From Bacteroidales bacterium (lineage in GTDB: Bacteria; Bacteroidota; Bacteroidia; Bacteroidales; PUMT01), in the NCBI GenBank assembly GCA_007119075.1, contig SKQJ01000301.1, positions 1 to 5,804 of the forward strand: a stretch of 5,804 bases of DNA. The letters are read 5' to 3'. Under the pieces are notes generated by a model. It did not search any database. It was given only the letters and a program-made list of their open reading frames with translations, and was not told where the DNA came from. The stretch's first letter is position 1; each line of letters opens with the position of its first letter. This document shows positions 1 to 5,769 of the stretch, in pieces. The position numbers and the translations under genes are program-made.

Positions 1-1080
1 GAAGCGATACTGCGGGGCACCGAACTGGGCGAAGCCGAAGGGCTGAGGGGTGCCGGCAGACTGGATAGCAATATCAAACTGATCTGGTGCGTGGCTTCCA
101 ATATCCTGATAAACCAGCATTCCGACGTGAACCGCACGGCCAAAATACTGGCCGATGAAAGCATGGTGGAGTTCATTGCCTTCCAGGACCAGTTTATGAC
201 CCCGTCGGGAAAATTTGCCGACCTGGTGCTGCCGGTATGCACCCAGTTTGAGAGCTGGGGACTTCAGGACGGCTGGAAGTACGGCGATGAGGTTATCATC
301 ATGCCCCAGATTGCCAGTCCCCCGCACGAAACCAGGAGCGATTACAATATCTGCGCCGGACTGGCGGAAAGGTTCGGGCTCAGGGAAGAATATACGGAAG
401 GAAGGACGGAAAGGGACTGGATCGAATGGGCCGTCGAGCGGTACAGGGCCACCCGGTTCCCCGACATCCCGTCGCTCGATGAGCTGGAGGAAAAGAACAC
501 CGGGGTATACAGCGTGCCGGTAACCGAACCGAAGGTGGCGATGGCCGATTTCCGTAAAGATCCGCGAAAGCATCCCCTTAACACTCCCTCGGGAAAGATA
601 GAGATCTTTTCAGAGAGGCTTTTCAGGATGGGCAAGCCCGGCGAGATCCCGGCCGTGCCCAGGTACATTCAGGAATGGGAAAGCCCTTTCGGGGAAGAAA
701 GCAGAAGGTACCCGCTGCAGGCTATCGGCCACCACTACATGCAGAGGGTGCACTCGACGCACGATAACGTCGACTGGCTGAACGAGGCATTTCCGCAGAG
801 GATATTCATCAATCCGCTGGATGCTTCGGAGAGGGGGATAAAGGACGGCGACAAGGTGAAAGTCTGGAACGACCGGGGCTGCATGGTCATTCCCTGCAGG
901 CTTACCCCCAAGATCATGCCGGGGGTGGTAAACATACCTCAGGGCGCGTGGTGGGATCCCGATGAGAACGGGGTGGACCGCCGGGGATGCGTGAACGTGC
1001 TTACTTCGCACCGGTGGACGCCGCTTGCCTTCGGCAATGCGCAGCATACCATCATGGTGGAGGTAAGAAAAGAAAGGTGA
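1..1080 (+). CDS. dmsA: DMSO reductase-type molybdopterin oxidoreductase, catalytic subunit A (5' partial)
   Basis: This is the C-terminal 359 residues of the molybdenum catalytic subunit of a DmsABC-type respiratory reductase. The frame is open from the first base, so the gene starts outside the window; the GTG at 91 is an internal Val codon, not a start. Visible landmarks, counted from the window edge, are the dinucleotide-site segment around residues 28-50 (WCVASNILINQ, then N-R-T-A-K-I-L), ADLVLPVCTQFESWG (73-87), TPSGKIEIFSE (195-205), and the C-terminal molybdopterin-dinucleotide-binding domain (about 236-357) with VHSTHDNVDWLNEAF, QGAWWDPDENGVDRRG and PLAFGNAQHT, all typical of DmsA. 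The N-terminal FeS cluster motif, any Tat signal and the molybdenum ligand are missing, so the substrate (DMSO, TMAO or another oxide or oxyanion) cannot be decided. dmsB follows 18 bases after the TGA stop, in one operon. Family call is strong; the symbol is by family and gene order. Confidence 0.92.
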   Translation, partial: EAILRGTELGEAEGLRGAGRLDSNIKLIWCVASNILINQHSDVNRTAKILADESMVEFIAFQDQFMTPSGKFADLVLPVCTQFESWGLQDGWKYGDEVIIMPQIASPPHETRSDYNICAGLAERFGLREEYTEGRTERDWIEWAVERYRATRFPDIPSLDELEEKNTGVYSVPVTEPKVAMADFRKDPRKHPLNTPSGKIEIFSERLFRMGKPGEIPAVPRYIQEWESPFGEESRRYPLQAIGHHYMQRVHSTHDNVDWLNEAFPQRIFINPLDASERGIKDGDKVKVWNDRGCMVIPCRLTPKIMPGVVNIPQGAWWDPDENGVDRRGCVNVLTSHRWTPLAFGNAQHTIMVEVRKER

Positions 1081-1098
1081 TGGTCGGGTAAAAGTTGA

Positions 1099-1740
1099 AT
1101 GATATGGATTATGAGAAAACTTGCATTTTATTTTGACTCCACGGCCTGTTCGGGCTGCAAGACCTGCCAGGTGGCATGCAGGGACAAGCATGACCTGGGA
1201 AAGGGAATGCTGTGGAGGCGGATTTACGAGATAGCCGGTGGTGACTGGCGCAGGGAAGGCCAGGCATGGGTACCGGATATTTATTCATATTATATTTCGA
1301 TGTCCTGCAACCACTGCCTCAAGCCGGCATGCCTCAGCTCTTGTCCCAACAAAGCAATTTACCGGAATGACGACGGACTGGTCCTGATCGACGAAAAGAG
1401 GTGTATGGGATGCCGTTATTGTGAATGGACATGCCCCTACGGGGCTCTGTTCTATGACGGCGAAAAGGGTGTGATGACAAAATGCACCATGTGCGCCGAT
1501 TATATAAAGGATGGCAAGCCGCCGGCATGTGTGTCGGCATGTCCCATGAGGGTGCTTGATGCAGGCGAGCTGTATGAGGTCAGAAGCATGTTGCCCGCGC
1601 CACCTGACATGTTTCCGCTCCCTGATCCGGGAATCACCAACCCCGCTCTGGTTGTGAAACCGCACAGGGATGCAGCAAGGGCAAAAAGGGACAAGCCTAA
1701 GATCAACAACAGGGAGGAGGTGAAGCATGGCAAGCAATGA
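1099..1740 (+). CDS. dmsB: DMSO reductase-type iron-sulfur electron-transfer subunit B
   Basis: A 213-residue ferredoxin-like subunit that would carry electrons from the membrane anchor to the molybdenum subunit. All sixteen cluster-ligand cysteines are present in four groups: C17-C20-C23-C27, C70-C73-C78-C82, C102-C105-C108-C112, and C129-C132-C144-C148. This is the DmsB pattern of four [4Fe-4S] clusters; the third group keeps its third Cys (CMGCRYC), where NarH-like proteins have Trp. No signal peptide is seen, as expected for a subunit that folds with subunit A. The start is uncertain: ATG at 1099 adds MIWI before a second ATG at 1111, whose product MRKLAFYFDSTACSGC matches the usual DmsB N-terminus well and may be the real start. 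The charged tail after residue 185 is probably linker. The 3' end overlaps dmsC by 14 bases, which suggests translational coupling. Confidence 0.93.
   Translation: MIWIMRKLAFYFDSTACSGCKTCQVACRDKHDLGKGMLWRRIYEIAGGDWRREGQAWVPDIYSYYISMSCNHCLKPACLSSCPNKAIYRNDDGLVLIDEKRCMGCRYCEWTCPYGALFYDGEKGVMTKCTMCADYIKDGKPPACVSACPMRVLDAGELYEVRSMLPAPPDMFPLPDPGITNPALVVKPHRDAARAKRDKPKINNREEVKHGKQ
1712..1720 (+). promoter_or_regulatory. Strong Shine-Dalgarno site for dmsC inside dmsB
   Basis: GGGAGGAGG ends six bases before the dmsC ATG at 1727 and lies within the last codons of dmsB. It settles the dmsC start and allows reinitiation after dmsB translation ends 14 bases into dmsC. Such a strong site stands out because Bacteroidota genes usually have weak or no Shine-Dalgarno sequence, and the other starts in this window show none as strong. 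It could partly reflect Arg-Glu-Glu-Val codons of dmsB. Confidence 0.7.
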
Positions 1741-2590
1741 ATGGCCCCTGATCTTTTTCACTCTACTGGGGCAGACCGCCGCCGGACTTATCTTTGCTCT
1801 CGCGCTTTTGTCGACAGGGGGGAAGGAGGTTTTAAAGCTGATATACTCTTCGGTCAATCGCCCCGTCACCCTTTTTTCCATGATGGCAATGGCCTGTGCC
1901 GTGCTGTTTTCGTTTCTGCATCTTGGCTCGCCGACACGGGCAGTATATGCGCTGAGCAACCTGTCATCGTCGTGGCTTAGCCGGGAAATACTGATGGTAA
2001 TGGTTTTTGGAGCTGTGCTGACGGCAAGGGCCCTGTTTTTGCAATTATTCAGCAACAGGTATGCCCTGCAAAGGGCAATGCTCTGGCTGTGTGTGACGGC
2101 GGCAGCCGCCATGATTTATTCCATGGCAAGGCTGTATATGATTGAGGTCAGCCCCTCCTGGAACCAGGCGTCAACGCTGGTTCTTTTCCTTTCCGGAAGC
2201 CTGCTGCTGGGAATCCCTTTGTTTCTGACGCTGCTTCTGGCCGGTCATGTGGTTTATCCCGACAAACACGGGGTGACCGGTTTTTCGCGGCTGCTGGCAT
2301 CGGTGGTGCTTATTTCCTTCCTGGCAAGGATTCCCTTTGGTCTGCAGACAGGTATGCCTGCCGTCGACTCCGGATTTCCCCCAACCGGCACTCCGGTCAT
2401 TGCCGGATTGCTGTATTACATCCTTCTGTCAACCGGCACGGTCCTTCTGATGATTTGGGCATTCGCACGGCTGAATATGGATGAAAAATGGCTGAAATTA
2501 TTTGTCTGGGCATCCTTTTTCCTCCTTCTGCTGGGAGAGGTGGCAGGAAAGTATATTTTTTACTCGGGGTATTACAGGATAGGTGTTTAG
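1727..2590 (+). CDS. dmsC: DMSO reductase-type membrane anchor subunit C
   Basis: A 287-residue integral membrane protein that would anchor the AB dimer and oxidise menaquinol. About eight hydrophobic helices can be drawn (near 8-29, 47-65, 85-105, 115-137, 150-173, 184-204, 224-247, 256-276), the DmsC topology. Family signatures are the opening EWPLIFFTLLGQTAAG, FLHLGSPTRA (63-72) and the C-terminal GEVAGKYIFY (270-279). His65 and Glu87 fall at the same residue numbers as the His and Glu that, from recalled E. coli DmsC work, take part in menaquinol binding and oxidation, so the quinol site looks intact. The length matches the family. It is the last gene of the plus-strand operon, ending in TAG 27 bases before the stop codon of the convergent lipoprotein gene, with no clear terminator between. 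DmsC is favoured over NrfD by the N-terminal and HLGSP motifs. Confidence 0.9.
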   Translation: MASNEWPLIFFTLLGQTAAGLIFALALLSTGGKEVLKLIYSSVNRPVTLFSMMAMACAVLFSFLHLGSPTRAVYALSNLSSSWLSREILMVMVFGAVLTARALFLQLFSNRYALQRAMLWLCVTAAAAMIYSMARLYMIEVSPSWNQASTLVLFLSGSLLLGIPLFLTLLLAGHVVYPDKHGVTGFSRLLASVVLISFLARIPFGLQTGMPAVDSGFPPTGTPVIAGLLYYILLSTGTVLLMIWAFARLNMDEKWLKLFVWASFFLLLLGEVAGKYIFYSGYYRIGV

Positions 2591-2617
2591 TAGGAGCCAG
2601 AGAGCGGCGAAACGTTG

Positions 2618-3205
2618 TCATTGACCGGAAGAGCGGGGAATGACCTGCCTGTATCTCAGGCGGAAGCCGAAATTATGACTGAGTTCTTCAATGATGATCT
2701 CATTTTCGGTACCGGGGACGGGAATGACCTGTCCGTCGGCGTATGTGGTTTTTTCAGGGTAATCTTTTTCGTGAAAGACTTCCGGTCCGAAAGGAGTGCA
2801 AACGATTGTAAAATAGGCATCCGGCCCGTTTTCATCGTCCTGCCAGAAATACCGTGCCCTTTTTCCCTCATATTCCCATATTTCATATTCAAGTTCCCAG
2901 GCGTAGGGGTTGATCTTTCCTCCAACCCGGTGATTCCCCTCATAATATACGTAATAAACTCCGGGATCTACCCTGTAAAACCAGTCCCAGTAAAAAACCT
3001 CTGGCATGAAAGGATTATCCATTTCAATATATTCCGGTTGCACCACCGTCCACGAAACAGCCACAAAGGCCAGCCCCGGAAACGGGTCATCACCCTTCTC
3101 GCAGGAGAATAGCAGGGATAAAGGGATAAGCAGAAGGAACGAAAGCCGGGCGTAATTGATTCTGGTTGCCGGGAGGCATGCGGGGCCGGATATTTTTGCT
3201 TTCAT
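2618..3205 (-). CDS. Putative surface lipoprotein, aromatic-rich, unknown function
   Basis: A 195-residue predicted lipoprotein that I do not recognise. A long basic n-region (K2, K4, R15, R20) leads to the hydrophobic stretch LSFLLLIPLSLLFSC, with lipobox LFSC and lipidated Cys35. The mature start Cys-Glu-Lys-Gly-Asp-Asp resembles the acidic export signal after the Cys of Bacteroidota surface lipoproteins, so display on the outer surface is likely (inference). The mature part is very rich in aromatics: 18 of residues 71-121 are Phe, Tyr or Trp, starting with FYWDWFY and alternating with acidic residues, which suggests beta-strands. Only one further Cys (136) occurs. The ATG start is the only Met before the signal, although the n-region is long and a non-ATG start nearer Arg20 is possible. 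It lies 86 bases downstream of the phosphatase gene, with a candidate promoter of its own. An opposite-strand frame over the same bases (2615-3112) lacks comparable features. Confidence 0.8.
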   Translation of the reverse strand: MKAKISGPACLPATRINYARLSFLLLIPLSLLFSCEKGDDPFPGLAFVAVSWTVVQPEYIEMDNPFMPEVFYWDWFYRVDPGVYYVYYEGNHRVGGKINPYAWELEYEIWEYEGKRARYFWQDDENGPDAYFTIVCTPFGPEVFHEKDYPEKTTYADGQVIPVPGTENEIIIEELSHNFGFRLRYRQVIPRSSGQ

Positions 3206-3221
3206 GGCTTACGGGATTGTT

Positions 3222-3229
3222 CAAAATTA
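3222..3229 (-). promoter_or_regulatory. Candidate Bacteroidota -7 promoter element for the lipoprotein gene
   Basis: On the minus strand these bases read TAATTTTG, an exact match to the Bacteroidota -7 consensus TAnnTTTG. About 20 bases upstream is GTTTC (near 3250-3254), a partial -33 match (TTTG expected). Transcription would begin about 10 bases before the ATG at 3205, a rather short leader. The element overlaps an imperfect palindrome, which could be an operator. A short consensus in AT-rich DNA can occur by chance. Confidence 0.4.
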
Positions 3230-3241
3230 TCATGACAATTT
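3224..3241. repeat. Imperfect 18-base palindrome over the lipoprotein promoter
   Basis: The sequence is AAATTATCATGACAATTT. It is symmetric except for one mismatched pair, giving AAATT-x-TCATGA-x-AATTT. It overlaps the candidate -7 element, the place where a dimeric repressor would bind. It has no loop to speak of, so a protein-binding site is more likely than an RNA hairpin. Function is inferred from position only. Confidence 0.45.
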
Positions 3242-3267
3242 ATATGCCAGAAACTCCCGGGACCACC

Positions 3268-3279
3268 TGTTTATAAACA
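3268..3279. repeat. Perfect 12-base palindrome TGTTTATAAACA
   Basis: TGTTTATAAACA is its own reverse complement. It lies in the 86-base gap between the phosphatase and lipoprotein genes, upstream of the candidate lipoprotein promoter. A second perfect palindrome, TCCCGGGA, sits between it and the promoter at 3255-3262. A regulator-binding site is possible; no known motif is assigned. Confidence 0.45.
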
Positions 3280-3291
3280 TTCCGGGCAGAT

Positions 3292-3972
3292 TTAAGCTGC
3301 CGGGCCGGTTGTATGCTTTTCTCTTAGTTTTTCCGGCAGCAATTCGGGAAACCACTCATTGCCCATTGATTTCCAGGTCCTCAGGAACATCCAGCCAATG
3401 AATATGCCCAGCAGGGCCCCGAAAATGCTGTCGCCGGGATAATGGACACCGATATAAATACGGCTGTAGGAAAAAATAGCTGCCCATGCGTAGATGACCC
3501 ATGTAAACCATCTCAGTCCTATTATGCGGGAAGAAAAGTATGCCAGCGCAAATGAGGTGGTGGCATGCCCGGAGACAAAACCATAAAGCCCGCCCCGCCT
3601 CCTTGGCAGATGGATTATCTCGGACAGACCGGTCTCGTGACTGGGACGCAGCCGCTGGAAAACTTCCTTGAAAAGATGAACAGACACCTGGTCGGCAACT
3701 GCGACCACCATCGCTATGAATATCGCCGAAAGCAACAGCCACGGCCAGTTGCTGCCTTCCAGCAGGAGCCGGAACCCTTCTCCTCCCCGGAAGCCGGCAT
3801 CGATGCCGGCGTTGAGATAGCGCCGGGTGAGGAGGCCAAGGATGATTGCATACAGAAATACCCAGGAATATTTTTCAGTGACCCATAGGAATATCGCGTC
3901 AAAGAAGTCATTGTTAAGACTGTTGAGAAAAATGAAAAGGTCGGTATCGATCTGTTTTAGGGTTTCGATCAT
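3292..3972 (-). CDS. PAP2-family membrane phosphatase
   Basis: A 226-residue integral membrane protein of the type 2 phosphatidic acid phosphatase superfamily, which removes phosphate from lipid phosphates such as undecaprenyl diphosphate, phosphatidate or phosphatidylglycerophosphate. All three active-site motifs are intact: KEVFQRLRP (K102, R109, P110; the K-x6-RP motif), FVSGH (S134, G135, H136; the PSGH motif with Val for Pro) and SRIYIGVHYPGD (S170, R171, H177, D181; SR-x5-H-x3-D). Hydrophobic segments near 34-49, 79-98, 136-150, 155-169 and 182-198 fit a multi-span fold. His177 would be the nucleophile and His136 the proton donor, by family knowledge. The closest family type is the Bacteroidota PAP2 proteins of undecaprenyl diphosphate phosphatase type, but the substrate cannot be read from sequence. 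The gene begins 18 bases after the obg stop, so cotranscription is likely. It ends in TAA. Confidence 0.92.
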   Translation of the reverse strand: MIETLKQIDTDLFIFLNSLNNDFFDAIFLWVTEKYSWVFLYAIILGLLTRRYLNAGIDAGFRGGEGFRLLLEGSNWPWLLLSAIFIAMVVAVADQVSVHLFKEVFQRLRPSHETGLSEIIHLPRRRGGLYGFVSGHATTSFALAYFSSRIIGLRWFTWVIYAWAAIFSYSRIYIGVHYPGDSIFGALLGIFIGWMFLRTWKSMGNEWFPELLPEKLREKHTTGPAA

Positions 3973-3990
3973 TTTTCGCAGGCAATTGAT

Positions 3991-4638
3991 TCAGGTATTA
4001 AGTATTTCCCAGAGCCTGTCCTTGAGGGCCGCTATTCCTTCGCCCGAAACCGATGAGATGAAGAGTCTGGGGATGCCGGGCAGGGAATTTTCGGCCTCCT
4101 GTGAAAGTTCCCGTTTCAGCTCCTCATCCAGCAGATCCGATTTTGTAATGGCAATCATCCTTTTCTTGTCCAGCAGCTCGGGATTGTACTTCCTTAATTC
4201 CTCCAGCAATATATCGTATTCCTCCCTCAGATTCCGGCTGTCGGCCGGAACCATGAAAAGCAGCATTGCATTTCGTTCTATGTGCCTCAGAAACCTCAGT
4301 CCGAGACCCCGCCCCTCATGGGCTCCTTCTATGATTCCCGGGATATCTGCCATGGCAAATGACCGGTTATCCCTGTAGGCTACAATGCCCAGGTTCGGCA
4401 CGAGGGTTGTAAAAGGATAGTTGGCTATTTTTGGTTTTGCCGCAGAAACAACCGATAGCAGGGTTGACTTGCCCGCATTGGGAAATCCCACCAGTCCGAC
4501 GTCGGCAAGGATTTTAAGCTCCAGGATGAACCACCCCTCTGTAGCGTCTTCTCCGGGCTGCGCAAAGCGGGGAGTCTGCATCGTTGAGGATTTAAAATTC
4601 TGGTTTCCCAGTCCGCCGCGACCTCCCGGAGCAATCAC
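3991..4638 (-). CDS. obg: Obg GTPase, C-terminal part (G domain), after an in-frame stop
   Basis: Obg (CgtA) is a GTPase that acts in assembly of the large ribosomal subunit. This 215-residue open frame starts at a GTG and holds the end of the glycine-rich Obg fold (GGRGGLGNQNF, then TPRFAQPGE) and a complete G domain: G1 GFPNAGKST (51-59), G2 region YPFTT (74-78), G3 DIPG (98-101), G4 TKSD (165-168), G5 SSVSG (195-199). There is no extra C-terminal domain, as in several Bacteroidota Obg proteins. It lies in exactly the same frame as the N-terminal part, separated only by TAA and one Lys codon; together they make about 333 residues, the normal length. The motifs are not decayed. Either the stop is a sequence error and obg is a single gene spanning 3991-4992, or this is a real nonsense mutation with restart at GTG. 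Confidence 0.88.
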   Translation of the reverse strand: MIAPGGRGGLGNQNFKSSTMQTPRFAQPGEDATEGWFILELKILADVGLVGFPNAGKSTLLSVVSAAKPKIANYPFTTLVPNLGIVAYRDNRSFAMADIPGIIEGAHEGRGLGLRFLRHIERNAMLLFMVPADSRNLREEYDILLEELRKYNPELLDKKRMIAITKSDLLDEELKRELSQEAENSLPGIPRLFISSVSGEGIAALKDRLWEILNT

Positions 4639-4650
4639 CTTTTATTCCCC
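4636..4650 (-). other. In-frame TAA stop in obg and possible GTG restart
   Basis: The minus strand reads GGGGAATAAAAGGTG: Glu codon, TAA (4642-4644), AAG, then GTG (4636-4638). The frame is unchanged on both sides, so this is a one-codon change, not an indel. GAA, CAA and AAA are each one base from TAA and would encode the polar residue usual here in relatives. The GGGG lies eight bases before GTG and could help reinitiation. TAA also ends the phosphatase gene, so genome-wide TAA recoding is not supported. Confidence 0.8.
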
Positions 4651-4992
4651 GGGACTGGTTATCTCAAAAATGACTTCGCCTGACACGGGATCTTTGGCCA
4701 CCGTCCCCAGGGGAACCTCAACGATGTTGTCTTTGCCGCCGGCACCGGTCTTGTTGGCCGATGATCCCGGCTGCCCGTCTTCCGCAAAAACATGTCTCCG
4801 GTATTTCAAGTGGATAAGCGTCCACAATTGCGCATTCCCCCTGATGATCACATCCCCTCCTTTGCCGCCGTCGCCGCCGTCGGGCCCGCCTTTTTGGGTG
4901 AATTTATCCCTGTGGAAATGGACAGAACCGGCCCCCCCCTTACCGGAGCGGCAAAAGACCTTGACGTAATCAACAAAATTTGATTCTGCCAT
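4642..4992 (-). CDS. obg: Obg GTPase, N-terminal part (Obg fold), truncated by in-frame stop
   Basis: This 116-residue frame carries most of the glycine-rich Obg domain that precedes the GTPase domain and contacts the ribosome. It begins MAESNFVDYVKVFCRSGKGG, very close to Bacteroidota Obg proteins, and continues with GGPDGGDGGKGGDVIIRG (35-52), LIHLKYRRHVFAEDGQPG and the GTVAKDPVSGEVI segment. The TAA comes inside the Obg fold, just before the conserved GGRGGLGN turn, so the cut is not at a domain border and neither half looks like an independent domain. The ATG at 4992 is supported by the family N-terminus; the upstream bases TTTAACA show no Shine-Dalgarno site. adk lies upstream on the same strand after a 114-base gap, a neighbour pair also seen in Bacteroides relatives. 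Confidence 0.88.
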   Translation of the reverse strand: MAESNFVDYVKVFCRSGKGGAGSVHFHRDKFTQKGGPDGGDGGKGGDVIIRGNAQLWTLIHLKYRRHVFAEDGQPGSSANKTGAGGKDNIVEVPLGTVAKDPVSGEVIFEITSPGE

Positions 4993-5018
4993 TGTTAAAT
5001 TTTTTTATCCTGTTGGAA

Positions 5019-5033
5019 GTCCCCGGACGGGAC
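5019..5033 (-). repeat. Short hairpin-forming inverted repeat upstream of obg
   Basis: GTCCC and GGGAC form a five-base-pair stem with a five-base loop. It lies 26 bases before the obg start, so in an adk-obg transcript it would fold in the leader of obg. An overlapping odd-length palindrome ACGGGACCCGT is at 5027-5037. The role is unknown. Confidence 0.35.
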
Positions 5034-5037
5034 CCGT

Positions 5038-5069
5038 AAAAAAGCAAAAAACCGGTCCGGTTCCCCGGA
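5038..5069 (-). terminator. Possible weak terminator between adk and obg
   Basis: On the minus strand TCCGG, loop GGAA and CCGGA (5056-5069) make a five-pair GC-rich stem, followed by CCGG and then two runs of six T (5046-5051 and 5038-5043) separated by GC. This resembles an intrinsic terminator for adk, but the stem is short and four bases separate it from the first T run. A competing fold (GTTC-CGGG-GAAC) exists. It may only attenuate readthrough into obg, for which I see no clear TAnnTTTG promoter. Confidence 0.35.
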
Positions 5070-5106
5070 ACTAAACGGAAGCCGGAACGGGATATTTTAA
5101 TTTTTA

Positions 5107-5688
5107 TCATGAAGATTTTTTGACCTCGTCAATGATGCTGCTGATTCGGCCGAATATTTCCTCAATCGTGCCGGTGCCATCGACGGACCTGTGCCTGCCT
5201 GTTTTAGCGTAATACCCGGCCACACTGGAGGTAACTTCGTTATAGACTTTTATCCGGTTTTGTATGACCTCGATATTGTCATCCTTGCGGCCTTCGAGCT
5301 CAGCCCTCTTGAGCAGCCGGTCTATCAGCTCCTGCTCTTCGACTTCTAGAGAAATCATGGCAGAAATCGGGGTGTTCCTTTCCCCGAGTATATCGTCAAG
5401 CGCTTCAGCCTGTTCAATGGTGCGGGGAAATCCGTCGAAAATGAAGCCCTCGCTTCCGGCCTCGCTGTCGATCTTGTTCCTAACCATCCCGATCACTATG
5501 TCGTCCGGAACCAGCTCGCCTTTTTCGATCAGATTTTTTGCTTCGATGCCGAGGGGGGTCTTATTGGCCATTTCTGCACGAAGTATGTCGCCGGTTGACA
5601 GGTGCGTCAGATTATACCTGTCGATTATCAGTTTTGACTGTGTCCCCTTGCCTGCCCCGGGAGGCCCGAATATTACAATGTTTAGCAT
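5107..5688 (-). CDS. adk: Adenylate kinase (short form)
   Basis: Adenylate kinase interconverts ATP + AMP and 2 ADP in the cytosol and is essential for nucleotide balance. The 193-residue protein begins MLNIVIFGPPGAGKGTQSK, with the P-loop GPPGAGKGT at 8-16. STGD (31-34) and R37 belong to the AMP site, DGFPRT (85-90) is the family signature, and R128, R134, D137 and R145 lie around the short lid (RAELEGRKDDN, 128-138). The lid lacks the long insertion and zinc-binding cysteines of other bacterial forms, so this is the short type common in Bacteroidota. No key residue is missing. The ATG at 5688 is fixed by the family N-terminus. A Bacteroidota-type promoter lies about 50 bases upstream. obg follows on the same strand. 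It ends in TGA. Confidence 0.97.
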   Translation of the reverse strand: MLNIVIFGPPGAGKGTQSKLIIDRYNLTHLSTGDILRAEMANKTPLGIEAKNLIEKGELVPDDIVIGMVRNKIDSEAGSEGFIFDGFPRTIEQAEALDDILGERNTPISAMISLEVEEQELIDRLLKRAELEGRKDDNIEVIQNRIKVYNEVTSSVAGYYAKTGRHRSVDGTGTIEEIFGRISSIIDEVKKSS

Positions 5689-5736
5689 GTTGGAAAATTT
5701 AATTTGTTAGAAAATATAATTAGTGTAATTAAGATG

Positions 5737-5769
5737 CAAATATAAACCATATGCCCGAATGCCGGAAAC
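5737..5769 (-). promoter_or_regulatory. Candidate Bacteroidota promoter for adk
   Basis: TATATTTG on the minus strand (5737-5744) matches the -7 consensus TAnnTTTG exactly. GTTTCC (5764-5769) about 20 bases upstream is a partial -33 element (TTTG expected). Transcription would start near 5730, giving an AT-rich leader of about 40 bases before the adk ATG. The spacing and match are good for this phylum. The -33 part lies inside the direct repeat next to it. Confidence 0.55.

Noticed and set aside
610..1191. A 193-codon minus-strand open frame opposite dmsA and the dmsB start
   Set aside because: It is an antisense shadow of the conserved molybdopterin-binding domain, with Pro, His and Arg-rich composition and no family features.
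1285..2112. A 275-codon open frame on the minus strand, opposite dmsB and dmsC
   Set aside because: It lies wholly opposite two well-supported genes, has no recognisable motif, and is rich in His, Arg and Cys as antisense frames of GC-rich genes are.
2617..2644. Inverted repeat GTCATT / AATGAC around the lipoprotein stop codon as a shared terminator for the converging genes
   Set aside because: The stem is only six AT-containing pairs with a 16-base loop and no T-tract on either strand, so it does not resemble an intrinsic terminator.
2615..3112. A 165-codon plus-strand open frame opposite the lipoprotein gene
   Set aside because: The minus-strand frame is longer and has a clear lipoprotein signal; the plus-strand product has no signal or motif.
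4642..4644. TAA recoded as a sense codon in this organism
   Set aside because: The phosphatase gene ends at TAA with a normal family length, and TGA and TAG also end genes here, so the standard code fits.
4421..4969. A 182-codon plus-strand open frame opposite obg, and similar ones opposite adk and the phosphatase gene
   Set aside because: Pro- and Ser-rich shadows opposite strongly conserved genes.
3991..4992. A frameshift as the cause of the split obg
   Set aside because: Both parts are in exactly the same frame with only a stop and one Lys codon between them, so no net indel is present.
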